Source: Adiantum capillus-veneris
Taxonomy: Eukaryota; Streptophyta; Polypodiopsida; Polypodiales; Pteridaceae
Direction: 5' to 3'
Assembly: GCA_014529385.2 (NCBI GenBank)
Contig: CM043946.1
Span: 17,558,077-17,622,076 of the forward strand
DNA: 64,000 bases
The translations under genes were made by a program, and so were the position numbers. This document shows positions 44,767 through 56,530 of this stretch, in pieces. Every line of letters starts with the position of its first letter. The first letter of the stretch is position 1. The notes beneath the pieces are model-generated. The model was not told where the DNA came from, did not search any database, and saw nothing but the letters and a program-made list of their open reading frames with translations.

Positions 44767-46140
44767 TTACAGTACAGTTAGAAGAGAGCAAGTCGCTTCA
44801 ATCAAGCAATGATGCAAGAGCTTCAAAGACCATTACATTTCTTACAATAGGAAGCCTCGCCAACAAATGCCAATAAGCAAATTGCTTATACCCACATCTT
44901 GCACAACATAAATCTTTTTCATGAATTGACTGTGTATGCATAATAGGGCTACATTACAAGGCCTGCATAGGCACAAATTTTAATTTCCCAAGCACAACAC
45001 ATACCCTTTGCGATACCCTGTCGTAAAGGATGACTCCAAATAGGAAGAAGAGAGGCATTCTGAATGCGGACCTAACATTATGACTATTAGAGGGCAATGT
45101 TTTCTGAAAGGCATTGAATTCTTGCGTTTTATTGTGATAATCTTTTGACAAAATTTAGAGTATATGCCCTCATAGTAGTGTTACAGAGGAGTATGGGGAC
45201 AAAATCCATATATGAGTCCCTAGGGACATGTGTATAGTGTACATAGCTGCTCAAGCTGGAAGAGTTGAGCATATTTACGTTGTGTCGCTCATGCTGGTAT
45301 AGGTGAGCAAAAGAGTCAAAGTCTAAGTACTTAAGTCTGGTGAAGTGAAGGAGAAGGTCCAAAAGACACTCACGTACTGAGCACAGTGAGATACGAGTGG
45401 AGAAACTTCTACATCGATAACCCTTCTTGGAAAGGTGGAAGCTATTGAGACATATTTTGATGTCACATGTGCTACATTTATTCCTCGAAACATCCATCAT
45501 CTCCTTATTTCACAATTGCATGCTTTTGTTGACAAATTTCTCATATGCATATAGAGTGTCCCATAATTGGCACTTGCATCAGGCACTCTTTCCGTGTTTC
45601 ACCCAAGCACTCACCTTTCATGAACATGTACTTCACGTTCAACTGCTCAACTCCAATAAGAGCGTATACCAAAGGCATTTTTTTCCACCGGGTTTTTTCC
45701 CTTTGGTCATCTAGGTTTTAGACCCTAATCTAAAGACACCTATCACCATCCTCTTGTACATATTTCTTCTACATCAACAATAAGGAAATGCTATTCAAAT
45801 CAATTGACAAATGAATTGGAGCACCAATTTCATATCATAGCATACTTCTCCTCAATGGCGAGTCGAAGAATGGCCTACAATGACAAAGCTGCAGACAACA
45901 CTAACAAAATGATTGCACAGGAACAAATAAGTCCCCAATGAAGAAGAGCAGACATAAAAGTAATCAGAGGATCTCAAAAGATGAATGGTTATGATGATAG
46001 ATGTCCGCTCTAATGGAGCATAGTTTTTGTTGTGGTTCGACAAAGTTACAAGCAGTGCAACAGATGAAGCCAAAATGATAGCAAAGACCACATCGACAAT
46101 CAGGTCATGTTGGGGACGACATGAACGCAGAAGCGGGGAG
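44767..46140 (+). other. Outer element 3' non-coding region with polypurine tract
   Basis: 1.37 kb without recognisable coding domain; the small ORFs here match nothing I know. It ends AGAAGCGGGGAG at 46129-46140, the polypurine tract before the 3' LTR. Confidence 0.7.
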
Positions 46141-47076
46141 TGTTGACCGCTAGGTCAACAACACAACATAACTCAAGTTTCGTACCAAAGTCTTATCTTT
46201 TGCGAGTTATGAAATGCTCCGGATTATGGCTATAAACTTCATTTGTAATGAGTAGTTAATCTAGTTTCAGAAGCCGGGGTGCAATGGCACTTCCAGATTG
46301 TAAATACAAATCCATTTGACCCTTTCAACCCCATTTTTTGTTAAGCCTAAGGTAGCCTTAGTATATAAGGTACCTAGGTCATTTTGTAAAGGGAGACTTT
46401 TATCATAATCAAAACTTTAGCGCTGCCGTCTACTGTGTGTGTGAGAGAGAAAGAGAGTGAGCGTGATCTTTATCCTCTAGCTACGCCTGGCTCGCTCAAC
46501 ACATTGGAAATCCGACTACACCATTGTTGTAGGCTCGAGGAGAGCTACGCGACAACGCCAAGCATTCCACGCGAGACAAAGCACACACGTCGACGCATCT
46601 ACGAGCTATTTGTGGCTGTAAGTGTATCAAACGATGTCTGTTTTCTACGTGCTAGTAGTCTATAGAATCGTGGCGACATAAGCTACACCTAGGTACTCAT
46701 AAATTTTAGTTTTGGGCACTTTCAAAATTCTGCTCTGTCATCCTACGTGTTTTCCGCAGATGGGTTTAGAGTGTAGAAGCTTAGGGACATGTGTATCCTA
46801 GTGAGGGGATGGTGTTCCTTAAGTTTCGTACGAATCTGGCATGATTAGGTGAGTTACCTTCCGTATGTGTGTATGTGGCTAGGTGGTGTAGTTGAGGGCA
46901 GTGAGGTTCTTGATTGTGGTATAGTTGGCCTTCCAGAGTGTTGTATGTGTAGGATGGTCTCGGCCTGACAAGCTAAAGAGATTTCCTCCGTGTGCCTATC
47001 GTGTCATTTGTGTCCTCATGTTGATCTAGGTAGTGTTTGCATGCACTTCATGGGTGTGTGAGTCGCTCCTTCAACA
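46141..47076 (+). repeat. 3' LTR of the outer element, 936 bp
   Basis: TGTTGACCGCTAGG ... CTTCAACA. Homologous throughout to 25181-26128, then CAAAC and resumed LINE sequence. Confidence 0.92.
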
Positions 47077-47750
47077 CAAACTATGGGGAAAGAAATGACC
47101 GGAGCAAGGTGGATTGCAGTATCAAATAACAATTGGAAACCACAATGGCCACCGGGAATGAAGATCTTCTTATGGAAGGTGTTATGGGGGGCTTTATCGA
47201 TAGGAGTAAAGATTCAAGCCCGAGGGATCGGCTCAGATAGATGTTTGGGATGAAAAATGGCTAGTGAGGACCTCCCTCACTAGTTCAAGGAGTGTACAAC
47301 TATAGGAGGCCTGGTAGTAGGGAAGATCCGTAAATGGGTTGAAAGGACTTGGAAAATAGGGTTCTTCAAGAATGACATGTTGGTAGGAGGGAGGGTGGGG
47401 TGTTGAAAGCCAAGTGCTCCTTATATGCAAACAAATTGTTAGGGTTTTTTACATTAAGCAAATTTGGAAGGCCAAAAATAGTCATGAGTTTGAGAATGTT
47501 CTCTCATTGGTAACTTCACGGAGATTGTACTGGAAAGCAAGGAATTGATTGTCTCCTTTGAAAAAAGGAAGAACTCAAATGAACGAAACAAGGCTATCAA
47601 TGTCATGCTAAAATAATTGTGCCAACAAGGTCATGGGGAGATGTTTGCCTCTATTACTCCCTCCTGGTTCCATTCACATATATTAGATGGAATCTAGATA
47701 GATCCCTCTCCAACCCCTCCTTTCCAAAGGAAAAAATTGAAGCTTCCATG
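47077..47750 (+). pseudogene. LINE pol C-terminal region, right half (zf-RVT)
   Basis: Plus-strand translation of 47140-47250 gives KPQWPPGMKIFLWK, ALSIGVKIQARGI, DRCLG: the zf-RVT block of plant LINEs (P-x-K-x-FLW ... L-x-x-R ... C-x-x-C). Around 47455-47600, QIWKAKNSHEFENV and NERNKAINVML continue the C-terminal end. It joins the 24240-25180 piece across the LTR insertion. The 3' end is not marked by a clear poly(A), so the limit is approximate. Confidence 0.72.
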
Positions 47751-48341
47751 TTACCCCCCGTCCTGCATGTGCGAGAGGTTGACAGAGAGGGCTTCATGCT
47801 CTCTTCACGAGAGAGAAGACCACCAAGGTGGCAAGGTGCATGCCTTTCGTCGCGAGAGAGGGAGATGTGTCCTATGTGCCCTCATTTGGGTGCACAAGGC
47901 TCACCTCTGATGCAGTTTGTGTGTTACCCCTTCTCCATGGCTCTCCAACATACAAGCGGATATAGACCCTCGTGTCCCCTATTGTCCATGACACCACGAC
48001 CTCCAATAGTGCTACTAACCCCTCCCGCTTGTTGTGGTCATCACTTGATCACTAAGATCCATGTCTGCAGTGGCACCCTCCCCCAACTTGTGCAGCCCAT
48101 CAAGCCCCCTCAAAAACCCTCGCCAGACTTGAGCACAACCGAGCATGACAGAGATAATGGAGGCATTGGCACATGCATAGCGCGTGCTACAAGAACAAGA
48201 CCTGCTGCCATGGACACGAATAGATTCCTCCAATGAGACCCACATTGCACACCCCCCTATCCCAACCCCACCCCCCGGCTCCTTCCTTTGGCTCAGCATC
48301 TGGACAATCAAAGATAGAGGGAGAAAGGGTCCCTAACAGTC

Positions 48342-48397
<56 letters not shown>

Positions 48398-48577
48398 CTA
48401 GAGACAAGCAGAGAGGGAGAGAGAGTGGGGACGCCAGTTCTTTCGTATTGCCATCAGCTATGGTAGGATTTAAGGATCGTGCGTACGCCCACACACAAAG
48501 CACTCAAGCAACTGGGTACAGGAAAACTTACCAGAAAAAGAAGCTAATATCGCACAATGCCACAGACGCAGCAAAAA

Positions 48578-48625
<48 letters not shown>

Positions 48626-49811
48626 TCTCACATTTCCCTCCAACGAGCCTCGCTTACCTTTCTCTTCCAAATTTCAAGGGCATCTTGCAAGATCCTGATG
48701 AAAAAGACATGCGTATAGACCTTTGAGGCTAGGTTGTATTAACGAGGTACCTCAAGGCTAGACATAAAGTGAGGTTATATATGTATATTTTCTTGGAGAA
48801 TTCAATTCATCCACTCACAATTAGGTCTCCCAATTTAGAAAAAAATAAAAAACCTTTCAAAACATCTTAAGTGCATAGACCCATGAAAGTGGAAAGTCAA
48901 AAGACTTTCTGAGTCCATATATAAAAGAAATGGTTGAGTGCATAGTTCCTTTATTTATTTTCCCCTTTAGCATTTTCTTAGTGTCCTTGCACTACTTGCA
49001 CTTTTTTTATTTATTAAAAGCATTAGGAATCTCTTATAAAATTGTGAGTTTGGCCCCAAAAGAAATTTGAAAAATCCAATGTTTTGGCCTTCTAAAAAGA
49101 GAATCTTGTAGCTTACGCTTGTAGGTTTTAGCATGCCAGTGTGATCTTTCAAGATCACTTTGATTGCTTCAACAAATCATCAATTATTGAAAGAATCTTG
49201 GACCTTATACACGAAAACACACCAAAATGTTTATAAATCCTTTCAAAAGCCATGTCTATGGAGGATTGATTCCAATCTATTTGAAGGTTTGTAGGCTATG
49301 CTTTGTGGATCCCCGTGGAAAATGCCAAAATCTTGGACCTTATATATCAAAATGTTCTGTTTGTAAAAGATGTCTTTGCATCTGAACAAAGCTATAAACC
49401 ACAAGATATGATTCCTCTCCAAGTGGCCATGCTACACTATTACACACAAAGATCACATGTGGATTACCGATGCTACTTGGGGAGTGATAATACTACTACA
49501 GCTGGAGTGGCAGATGGTTAGTTCGTTTCCAATTGTATATTCAAATAAAAGCCGGGTTGTGCTTGATGAAGACTCTACAAAGTAATCACAAAATGGGTAT
49601 GGTGGGTCAAGTGCAAGATGAGCCAAAAGAGCAGAAAGCACAAGAGAATGTGACGAGCAGGGGAGCACCCGCGCAGGTGAGGATGAAGCTCCTGCTCGGG
49701 AAGAAAAAGCTCCCGCTTGCCTCTCTCGGCTCGATTTGGATCTGCAAGCATTCAAAGGGTTTCCTCCGCTTTCATTCTGAAAGCTCCACCTTTGCCAAGA
49801 GCAGATCCCTC

Positions 49812-49852
<41 letters not shown>

Positions 49853-50066
49853 AACAGGCACGCACGCACAGATCCAAGCTTTCGCACTCTCAGATAATTT
49901 TCCATGGACTCATCACGCATGCAGTCAGTGGATTGACAGATTAAAAGTAGACTCATCACTGAGTGCTCGTTGGTTGAAACCCTAACCTCATCTCTTTCTC
50001 CTTTATAGCTGGAAGTAGATCTTTAAGGTCTTAGTTTCCTACGACGTTAAAACTCTCTTCTTCTTC

Positions 50067-50109
<43 letters not shown>

Positions 50110-50231
50110 GGGCAATAGCTCTTGAGTTCGAACCCAGTCGGAACGATCTCTCACATCTATGTGGAAGTTTTTTAACAATAGATGTGAGAGATCGTTCCGA
50201 CTGGGTTCGAACTCAAGAGCTATTGCCCACT

Positions 50232-50270
<39 letters not shown>

Positions 50271-50824
50271 ATCCTTTCAAAAGCCCTGTCTATGAAGTTT
50301 TGTAGGCTATGCTTTTTGGCCTCCCGTGGCATATTCCATAGTGGTTGATTATGATTTTTGACATGCCTCTAACAAAGGCCTTGGTGTTTGGATACGTTTT
50401 AATAGCCTTGGAGATAAGGTAACGATCGTTTGAAGTCGTGATAATTCAAATCATTGATGTTTTTTACATAGAGAAACTTAAATTTGAGAAAACCAATGCT
50501 AATCATTAATCTTTGTCCAGTGTGTGTTTTTTAATTTCAAATTCCTATTCTCTCAAAAAAAAAGATGTCTCTCATTAAAAAAACACACTCACTCATATAT
50601 AGATATATATTTAAACACTTTCATTTTTTCCTATTGCACATTTATCAGAGTTATAAAATTGGGGCCATTTCAAGTGATTTAACATTTCCTATACTTGTTG
50701 GCTTTGGAGATAAAGCAATGATGGTTCGAAGTCATGATACTTTAAATCAATGTTGGTTTCTTTAATACTAAATCTTGAACTTGACAAAACCAATGCTAAT
50801 CATTGGCCTTGGCACTCCTTCCTT

Positions 50825-50898
<74 letters not shown>

Positions 50899-51153
50899 TA
50901 TACTAATATGTAACCCGCACATTGATGCGACTATAAAGGCATGGTCTTCAATGTTTCTTTTGTGCCTTTTAAAGTATGTAACACCAATCATACAATCAAT
51001 GCTCCAATTGTTGTGTATTAAAATGTTTCTCATGTAGATTAGTGAGTCTCTCCATTGAGCTAATAAAAGTAACACCCTCACAGCAAGGAAGGAGGACCTA
51101 TGAATCATTTGATGCACTCACATGCACCATAGGGACACCATTGATAAAGAGTG

Positions 51154-51185
<32 letters not shown>

Positions 51186-51507
51186 ATCCCAACCCCCCCA
51201 TTATTGACCCAAATTCATGTCTTTGGCTTTGACATTGGTTTCAATATTTAGAATACAGTTGGCCTTGGAGTCTTTGCTACTTTCTCTTGGTTGCTCATCT
51301 CATCCTCCTTTTGGTATGCAAGATTGGCTACAATATACATCATCACATAACCTACATAAAGAGGTCAACTTAGTAAGTCAACATGGTTTGAAGAGATAAG
51401 GGTCCATAGCCACCAATACAATTAATAAAGCTTCAATGAAGAGTGGAGTTGCTATGACATCAACTTCAACAATTGGAATGGAATTCAACACAACATCTCT
51501 ATTGCGC
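47751..51507. other. Microsatellite-rich DNA without a recognisable gene
   Basis: Contains GA/CT runs at 48349-48395, 48582-48621, 49815-49849, 50071-50105, 50233-50267, 50827-50867 (running into CA to 50896) and 51157-51184. A phrase around AAATCCTTTCAAAAGCC is present at about 49235 and 50270, and a roughly 300-bp imperfect repeat joins 50400-50520 with 50698-50810. An ORF at 47619-48236 has no recognised domain and no codon-level support, so I do not call it a gene. Confidence 0.6.
50071..50267. repeat. Near-perfect inverted repeat, 90-bp arms, 17-bp loop
   Basis: Arms 50071-50160 and 50178-50267. The inner 55 bp of each arm (GAGTGGGCAATAGC... against its inverse) are perfectly complementary. 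The outer 35 bp are CT repeat on the left and GA repeat on the right, with one mismatch by eye at the junction. The loop is 50161-50177. The transcript would fold into a long hairpin. Confidence 0.93.
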
Positions 51508-53087
51508 TGTAACATTTAATGGCCTAATAACTTGTGTGTAGCGGAAATTAGCATGAACATAGTGGGCATTTCATTAGAATAGATTCCTAATGAGAATAAC
51601 AAGAGTTCTTGGGTGGAGAGAGCAACAAAAAGCATAACACCTAGTTAGATAGCATCAACAATACTTTCAAAAGAGAGAAATTAAGCTATTGACAATAGTT
51701 GAGGACCGGATTTGCATGGAGCTAGTCCCCTCTCAAAAAGGCTTTGTATTATGGTTTCTCCCATCAAGAGAGACATTGTACAATACAATTCTTTGTGTTC
51801 CTTCAAGACTATCTAGTGCAATGAAGATGAAAGCTTCATGCACTAAGCAAAACACTTAGCAAACACAACTTAAATTATCCCCGGTTTCAAACCCAAGACC
51901 TCACACACCTTCGAAGATGGTGAGAGCTAGCAGGGTATGAGAGTAGATTGAGAGGAAAAAGGAGTATCTTACGAGAAAGATGTACATCTCCTCACATAAT
52001 CACTCATATTAGCATAGCTTAGCTTAGTAATTAGCTTGGTAGAGGAGATGAGCATGCATTGAAGCTTGGCTCTTGGTTGGATTTTCATCCACATGCCAAG
52101 AGTGTGTCGATGTAGGCTTCTATCTCACAAGCTTGGAGTAGGTGATGAGTTCTCCATTAAACCTTGGGAAGAGATAGTCTTCTTTTCTTCTCACATAGAC
52201 TGTGTGAGAGTGTGTGTGTGATAATGCCTTGCAAAAATCAGCCCCCTCTCTCTCTTGGGCGAGCCCTCTTGCTATTTGCTCTTGCTCTACCCTGATTGGA
52301 CCTCCCCAAGTCAAGCCAATGACAATTAAGCAGCATAAGTGATAGCCTTCTGACATGTGTTCCCCTTTCCCCTTTTGTGAGAGCTTTAGGTAATTTAATA
52401 ATTAAACTAAACTCTCATTGGACCCCTTTGCCTCCTGGCCAATAGGAATCAGGCAATCCATTGGGCTGCTAAAAGCTCATTGGATCCCTTGGGAGACTGT
52501 CCAATAGTCTTCTAGAGGACTTAATTCTCATTGGTTCTTTTATTAAGTGTTTTTAAATTAATTAAACTAGATTTACTCTAGCCTAATTCTCATTGGTCCA
52601 CCTCCAAGGCCATCCAATAGAAATTGGGTACACCTTGTGGGCATCTGGCCTAGGGAGCTGACATGTGTCCCTCATTCCATTTGTGTAAAGGGAGCCTGTG
52701 TGTGTGTGTGACTTTCTCTCTCATCCCCTACTCCCAAGGCTCGCTCCCTCCTATGTAGGGAATTGAAAAGACTTTTTAGTCACACACAAAGCATCCAATT
52801 TCCCCTAGGGTTGACCTTTGGACACAACCTTTGAATTTTGGAACCTTAGCATTTTGGAAGTCTTAATGGGTTGAACCTTAGGGTCTTTTTAGCCCATTGT
52901 TGCACATGGATCTTTTGCAGATGGCTCCCCCTTTGGATCCCTATTTTCCCTCCTTTGGATCCCTACTGTGGCCGGTCTGCTAGCTTAACCAATATTCTAG
53001 CTTTTTCTCCCCTGGCACTTCCCCATATTAAATGATCAGTTTAACATGAGAATCATTTAGGAGAATTAGATATTGATTATTATGACA
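51508..53087 (-). mobile_element. Solo LTR of the first gypsy family, TSD TGCGC
   Basis: TGTAACATTTAATGG ... TTATTATGACA, homologous to the LTR at 3405-5566 but with only one copy of the internal 0.59-kb unit. The five bases TGCGC lie on both sides (51503-51507 and 53088-53092). No internal sequence remains, which is the product of LTR-LTR recombination. Confidence 0.95.
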
Positions 53088-53092
53088 TGCGC

Positions 53093-53272
53093 TCTTTTGC
53101 TCACATGTATATCTATCACGTTCTTGTGAATAATTTGCAAATTTCACGTAGTTATAGAAGAGAGATCTAGATACTTTCACTCTTGCATTTCACTCTTTGA
53201 GTTTAAGACTCATCATATAGATCTTTGATCTTTCTTGGGATTTAGAGTAGTATGCATGTTTGATGTTACTCT

Positions 53273-53334
<62 letters not shown>

Positions 53335-53552
53335 GTGTGTGTGTAGGCTCTGTGTGTGTGTCTGTGTGTGTAGTGCGTGCGTGCCTGTCCACGAGGAACA
53401 TGGGTAGCTCCTAGTCTCTGTTGATGCTTCTGGGTACCTGTCATCAATTCTCACATTGCAAGGAGAGTGAGACACGTGGAAGGGTGGACACTAGGGCAAA
53501 TAATAAAGTGATCTTGATTCTCTATAGTATTAGGTCTTGAGTTCAAGACTTC
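53093..53552. other. Spacer with a CT/GT microsatellite
   Basis: A CT repeat at 53275-53332 followed by GT-rich sequence to 53372. ORFs here are repeat artefacts. A 14-bp direct repeat (TTCTCTATAGTATT at 53518 and 53550) marks the junction with the Tat LTR. Confidence 0.7.
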
Positions 53553-54586
53553 TCTATAGTATTTCGGCTCTCCGTAATTGCGATAGTGAGTTACCCCACC
53601 CTACCAAAATCACCTAAACACTGTGGCTATTCTTACCTTTTCATTGTACATAGGCGTGTATAAGTTAGGGGGCTTTTTCCATATCTTCTTAAAACCCTCA
53701 ACTAGCTAGCCACTACGCTAGTTGAGCCAAAAATAAAAAATACAAAAAGTATATTATGGCCTCTTTGTGTGTAAATATTTCATTGTATATATGGCCTAAA
53801 TATAGGGATTTTTTATAATTATTTTGGTATTTTATTTAAATATTTATACTTAGGTGTGTGTTTTATTAAACCTGTGTATGCCTTCTTTCATTCTCTTACA
53901 CCATAAGTATTTTGCCAATGTGTACATACTCTAACCTCATATTTTTCTTTTATACAAACCACCCCCACATTTTCACCCCACCATCGTGAAAACAAAAATT
54001 GAATTCTACTCTCTTAGTCACGTTTATTATATTATTTACTTGCATACCTTTTTCTCTTTCATCCAAAATAATACAAAGAGGGACCATATCATATGATTCC
54101 AATATCTTTTGATATCCATAATTTCTCCTTTTTTTTTTAACTCATTATTCTAACACCATGTGCTCATTGAGCTAAAATCCATGAATAGTCCATACACTAG
54201 TCCCACCATGTATATATTGCTTTATTCACTAATAATCCTCCTCCATGCATATGTAAAGGGCAACTTGGATGCTTTGTATTATGATATGACAAAGGAGGGG
54301 CTCACTCTTGGATGCATTGTACAAATTCAACAAAGGAGGGGGCCACTAAAAGACTTTTGCAGGCATAAAAAACAGGCTTTTTGGTGAGTATTTTGGCACC
54401 CATCTCCACTCCGAATTTGGAACGGTGGTCAAAAGAGAAAATATGGAACAAAAGCTAAATAATCACCTCAAACATTTTGGTGATTTATGGAACAACCACC
54501 GATGAGCTATGATTTTTTGAGTGGACCCCAGTCTGCCCACTTTTCTCACAAGTAGCCCATAGTCTTCTCTCACCTCTTTCTACACT

Positions 54587-54627
<41 letters not shown>

Positions 54628-55156
54628 TCCTCTCAATCCCTCACTCAAACCTGCACCTTCAATGGTTTCTCTCACCTTCTTCACCATTAACCTCCCCTCT
54701 TACTCCCATAGCTCTCATATGAGCTCTCCATGTACATACACCATCTCTATGCCTCTCTCTATTACTTCCAAAGTACAATTCCATCTTACCCCTTCTCTAT
54801 ATACATAAAATTCAGCATGTAAACCATGCTTAACCTCTGCAAATTAAGAGATCTCATCAACCGAATTTCCATTTTCATCGCGATAATCAACCTTCGCAAC
54901 GGGGGCGTAAAGAAGAGAAGACGAAGAAGAGGATCGATAGTCATTTTGAGAACCTACACAAGTAAGTCCAAAACTTCTTCAAGCTTCACCATCACAAGGA
55001 TTTACTCACTTCATTCAACCATCCACCCCATTCTACCCATTGTAAATATATCATTCACTTTTTAGTGATTACTAACACTAACCACTAACATACTAACACA
55101 AAATAGCATTGACCTAACCATAAAAGACACCTCACCTCAAGACATGTGCATAGTAA

Positions 55157-55187
<31 letters not shown>

Positions 55188-56200
55188 TTAAAACTCTACT
55201 TTCATCTTAGCTACCATCAATAATGCTCTCTTTTGAGCCCACATCCATGACTCAAGTAGACAAAGAAGGCCCTCAATGTTTTGATATTAAGAAAAAATCA
55301 TAATCCTGATTTGTTAGCTTGAAAATTAGGATTTCCAATAGTCTTAATGAGGGGTATCCAACCTATAAATAGGCCCCTCTCCTTCTTGTAAAACAACCTT
55401 CAATATCTCACATAGCACCCCAACACTCTATGCGTGAGGAGAGACTTAGGTGTAGCAACCACTTTGTGAGCTTCACTCTTGTTGGTGTGAGAGAAGCTTT
55501 CAAGCTACACATTGCACATGAGAGAGCGTGAGTTCAAAATCTCAAAACCACTATTATATATGTTCCTCCATCATCAATAAATTGAGGTTTGGTGCATCAA
55601 AGGCATGCTTCAACGTTCAAATCTTCGTCCTTCCACTTGTGCGATACGATTTAGTGAATTCAAGGTGACTTGTGTATTTTGAGTTCTATTGTTTGATCTT
55701 GCTTTAGAAAGTGTTTTAATGTGTTTTCATTGCCAATTTTGTGTCCATTATAAGAGGGTATTATGGTGAGAGGTCTCCCACACACTAAGACAGTGTGTGT
55801 GTGTGTTGGCAATGTTTAGCATTCACTAAGCATTGAGTGAGTTTTTGTACAAGCTCTACGATAGCAACATAACAAACCATCTCCATTTGCAAGTCACAAA
55901 TAAGGTATTACGCAAGATCCATTCCTCTCTCTCGTCCCTTTGCTCTAGCTCTCTCTAGTCCATTTTGTGTGTGTCTTGGTGTGAGGTTGCGTGTGGGTGT
56001 TTTTTGTGGTTTATCTTCCTGGTTGTGACAAAATCTCTCTTGTGTCCTAGTTCGTATACCATAACTAGGTGGTGCCCCCATCTTGTTTGGTTTTGGTTGT
56101 GGGTTTGTCGTTGTGTTGTGCTTGTGGTTGCCCCAGGCCCAATTAAGCAGCATGGGAGCCTTGAGGGGTGTTTAAAAGTCACCTCTCTTGTTACCCGTCC
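53553..56200 (+). repeat. 5' LTR of the Tat element (3' limit uncertain)
   Basis: From about 53562 it matches the 3' LTR (62142 onward) through at least 55563, where the window ends the comparison. The first ten or so bases differ from the 3' copy (TGATAGCCG). It holds 190 bp (53811-54000) absent from the 3' LTR, a CA repeat (54591-54626) and a CT repeat (55157-55184). The LTR end lies somewhere before the first small ORF; 56200 is a guess. Confidence 0.7.
55364..55371 (+). promoter_or_regulatory. TATA box of the Tat LTR
   Basis: TATAAATA followed by GGCCCC, conserved in the 3' LTR at 63799-63806. The CT repeat lies about 180 bp upstream. Confidence 0.68.
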
Positions 56201-56287
56201 CGGACCGCCCCAATTTTCGTGCTCCCACTGACGAGGGCTTGTGTATTTTTGTGTAGGATCAGTCTTTAGCATAGTCAAGTAGTTTGC

Positions 56288-56530
56288 ATGAATCACGAGA
56301 ATTTGTATGATCCTTTCATTCCCATTGCAAGGCAAAAGGTACACATAATTGTTAGTACTAAGTTGCAATTTCAATGGGTAATTCATAGAATTTTAGGTTC
56401 TCTTAGGTTGGCTGAGATAAATGCTTCAGTAAATCCTTTTATTTTGCCTCTCATTAGGTACGACCTTAGTTTGGACGTCTATATTTTTGTTTTTTTTTTA
56501 AGCATTAGGTCATGCATAGACAATGGATAA
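56288..56530 (+). CDS. Small ORF, first copy of a repeated module upstream of gag
   Basis: 80 codons. ILPLIRYDLSLDVYIF and LRLAEINASVNPFILPLI match the next ORF (ILPLIDYHRSFDVNIF, VGEILASPNPVILPLI). The two units are offset by 235 bp. A T-rich stretch ending TGTGTAGG just upstream (about 56245-56260) could serve as a splice acceptor, but this is only a possibility. Function unknown. Confidence 0.45.
   Translation: MNHENLYDPFIPIARQKVHIIVSTKLQFQWVIHRILGSLRLAEINASVNPFILPLIRYDLSLDVYIFVFFLSIRSCIDNG

Larger units (their letters stand above)
25181..47076 (+). mobile_element. Outer non-autonomous LTR element (21.9 kb including two later insertions)
   Basis: LTRs at 25181-26128 and 46141-47076 flank an Asp-type PBS, a 4.7-kb leader with palindromic repeats, a Gag-protease-like coding region split at 31422/40434, and a polypurine tract. 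Flanking bases are CAAAT (25176-25180) and CAAAC (47077-47081), a five-base duplication with one change. Without the inner element (9.0 kb) and the 2.0-kb block at 26975-28978 the original was about 10.9 kb. No RT, RNase H or integrase motif was found anywhere inside. The LTRs differ by about 3% over the first 380 bp by eye, so it is older than the inner insertion. Confidence 0.85.

Noticed and set aside
47619-48236. 205-codon plus-strand ORF
   Set aside because: Starts inside LINE-derived sequence and continues into low-complexity DNA; no recognisable motif, no promoter evidence.
48470-48726. ORFs with long Ser-Leu or Arg-Glu runs
   Set aside because: They are translations of CT/GA microsatellites; the same explains ORFs at 49453-50280, 50750-51251, 53213-53475 and 63547-63738.
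50178-50232. GGGTTCGAACTC, resembling a tRNA B box / T-loop
   Set aside because: No A box at the right distance, no cloverleaf or anticodon arm; the phrase lies in a simple inverted repeat.
54160-54387. ORF of 75 codons, repeated at 62557-62784
   Set aside because: It lies within the Tat LTR and recurs only because the LTR does; no domain.
56069-56085. TGGTGCCCCCATC as a PBS of the Tat element
   Set aside because: It does not match a plant tRNA 3' end that I can name, and the LTR end is not fixed, so no PBS was annotated.
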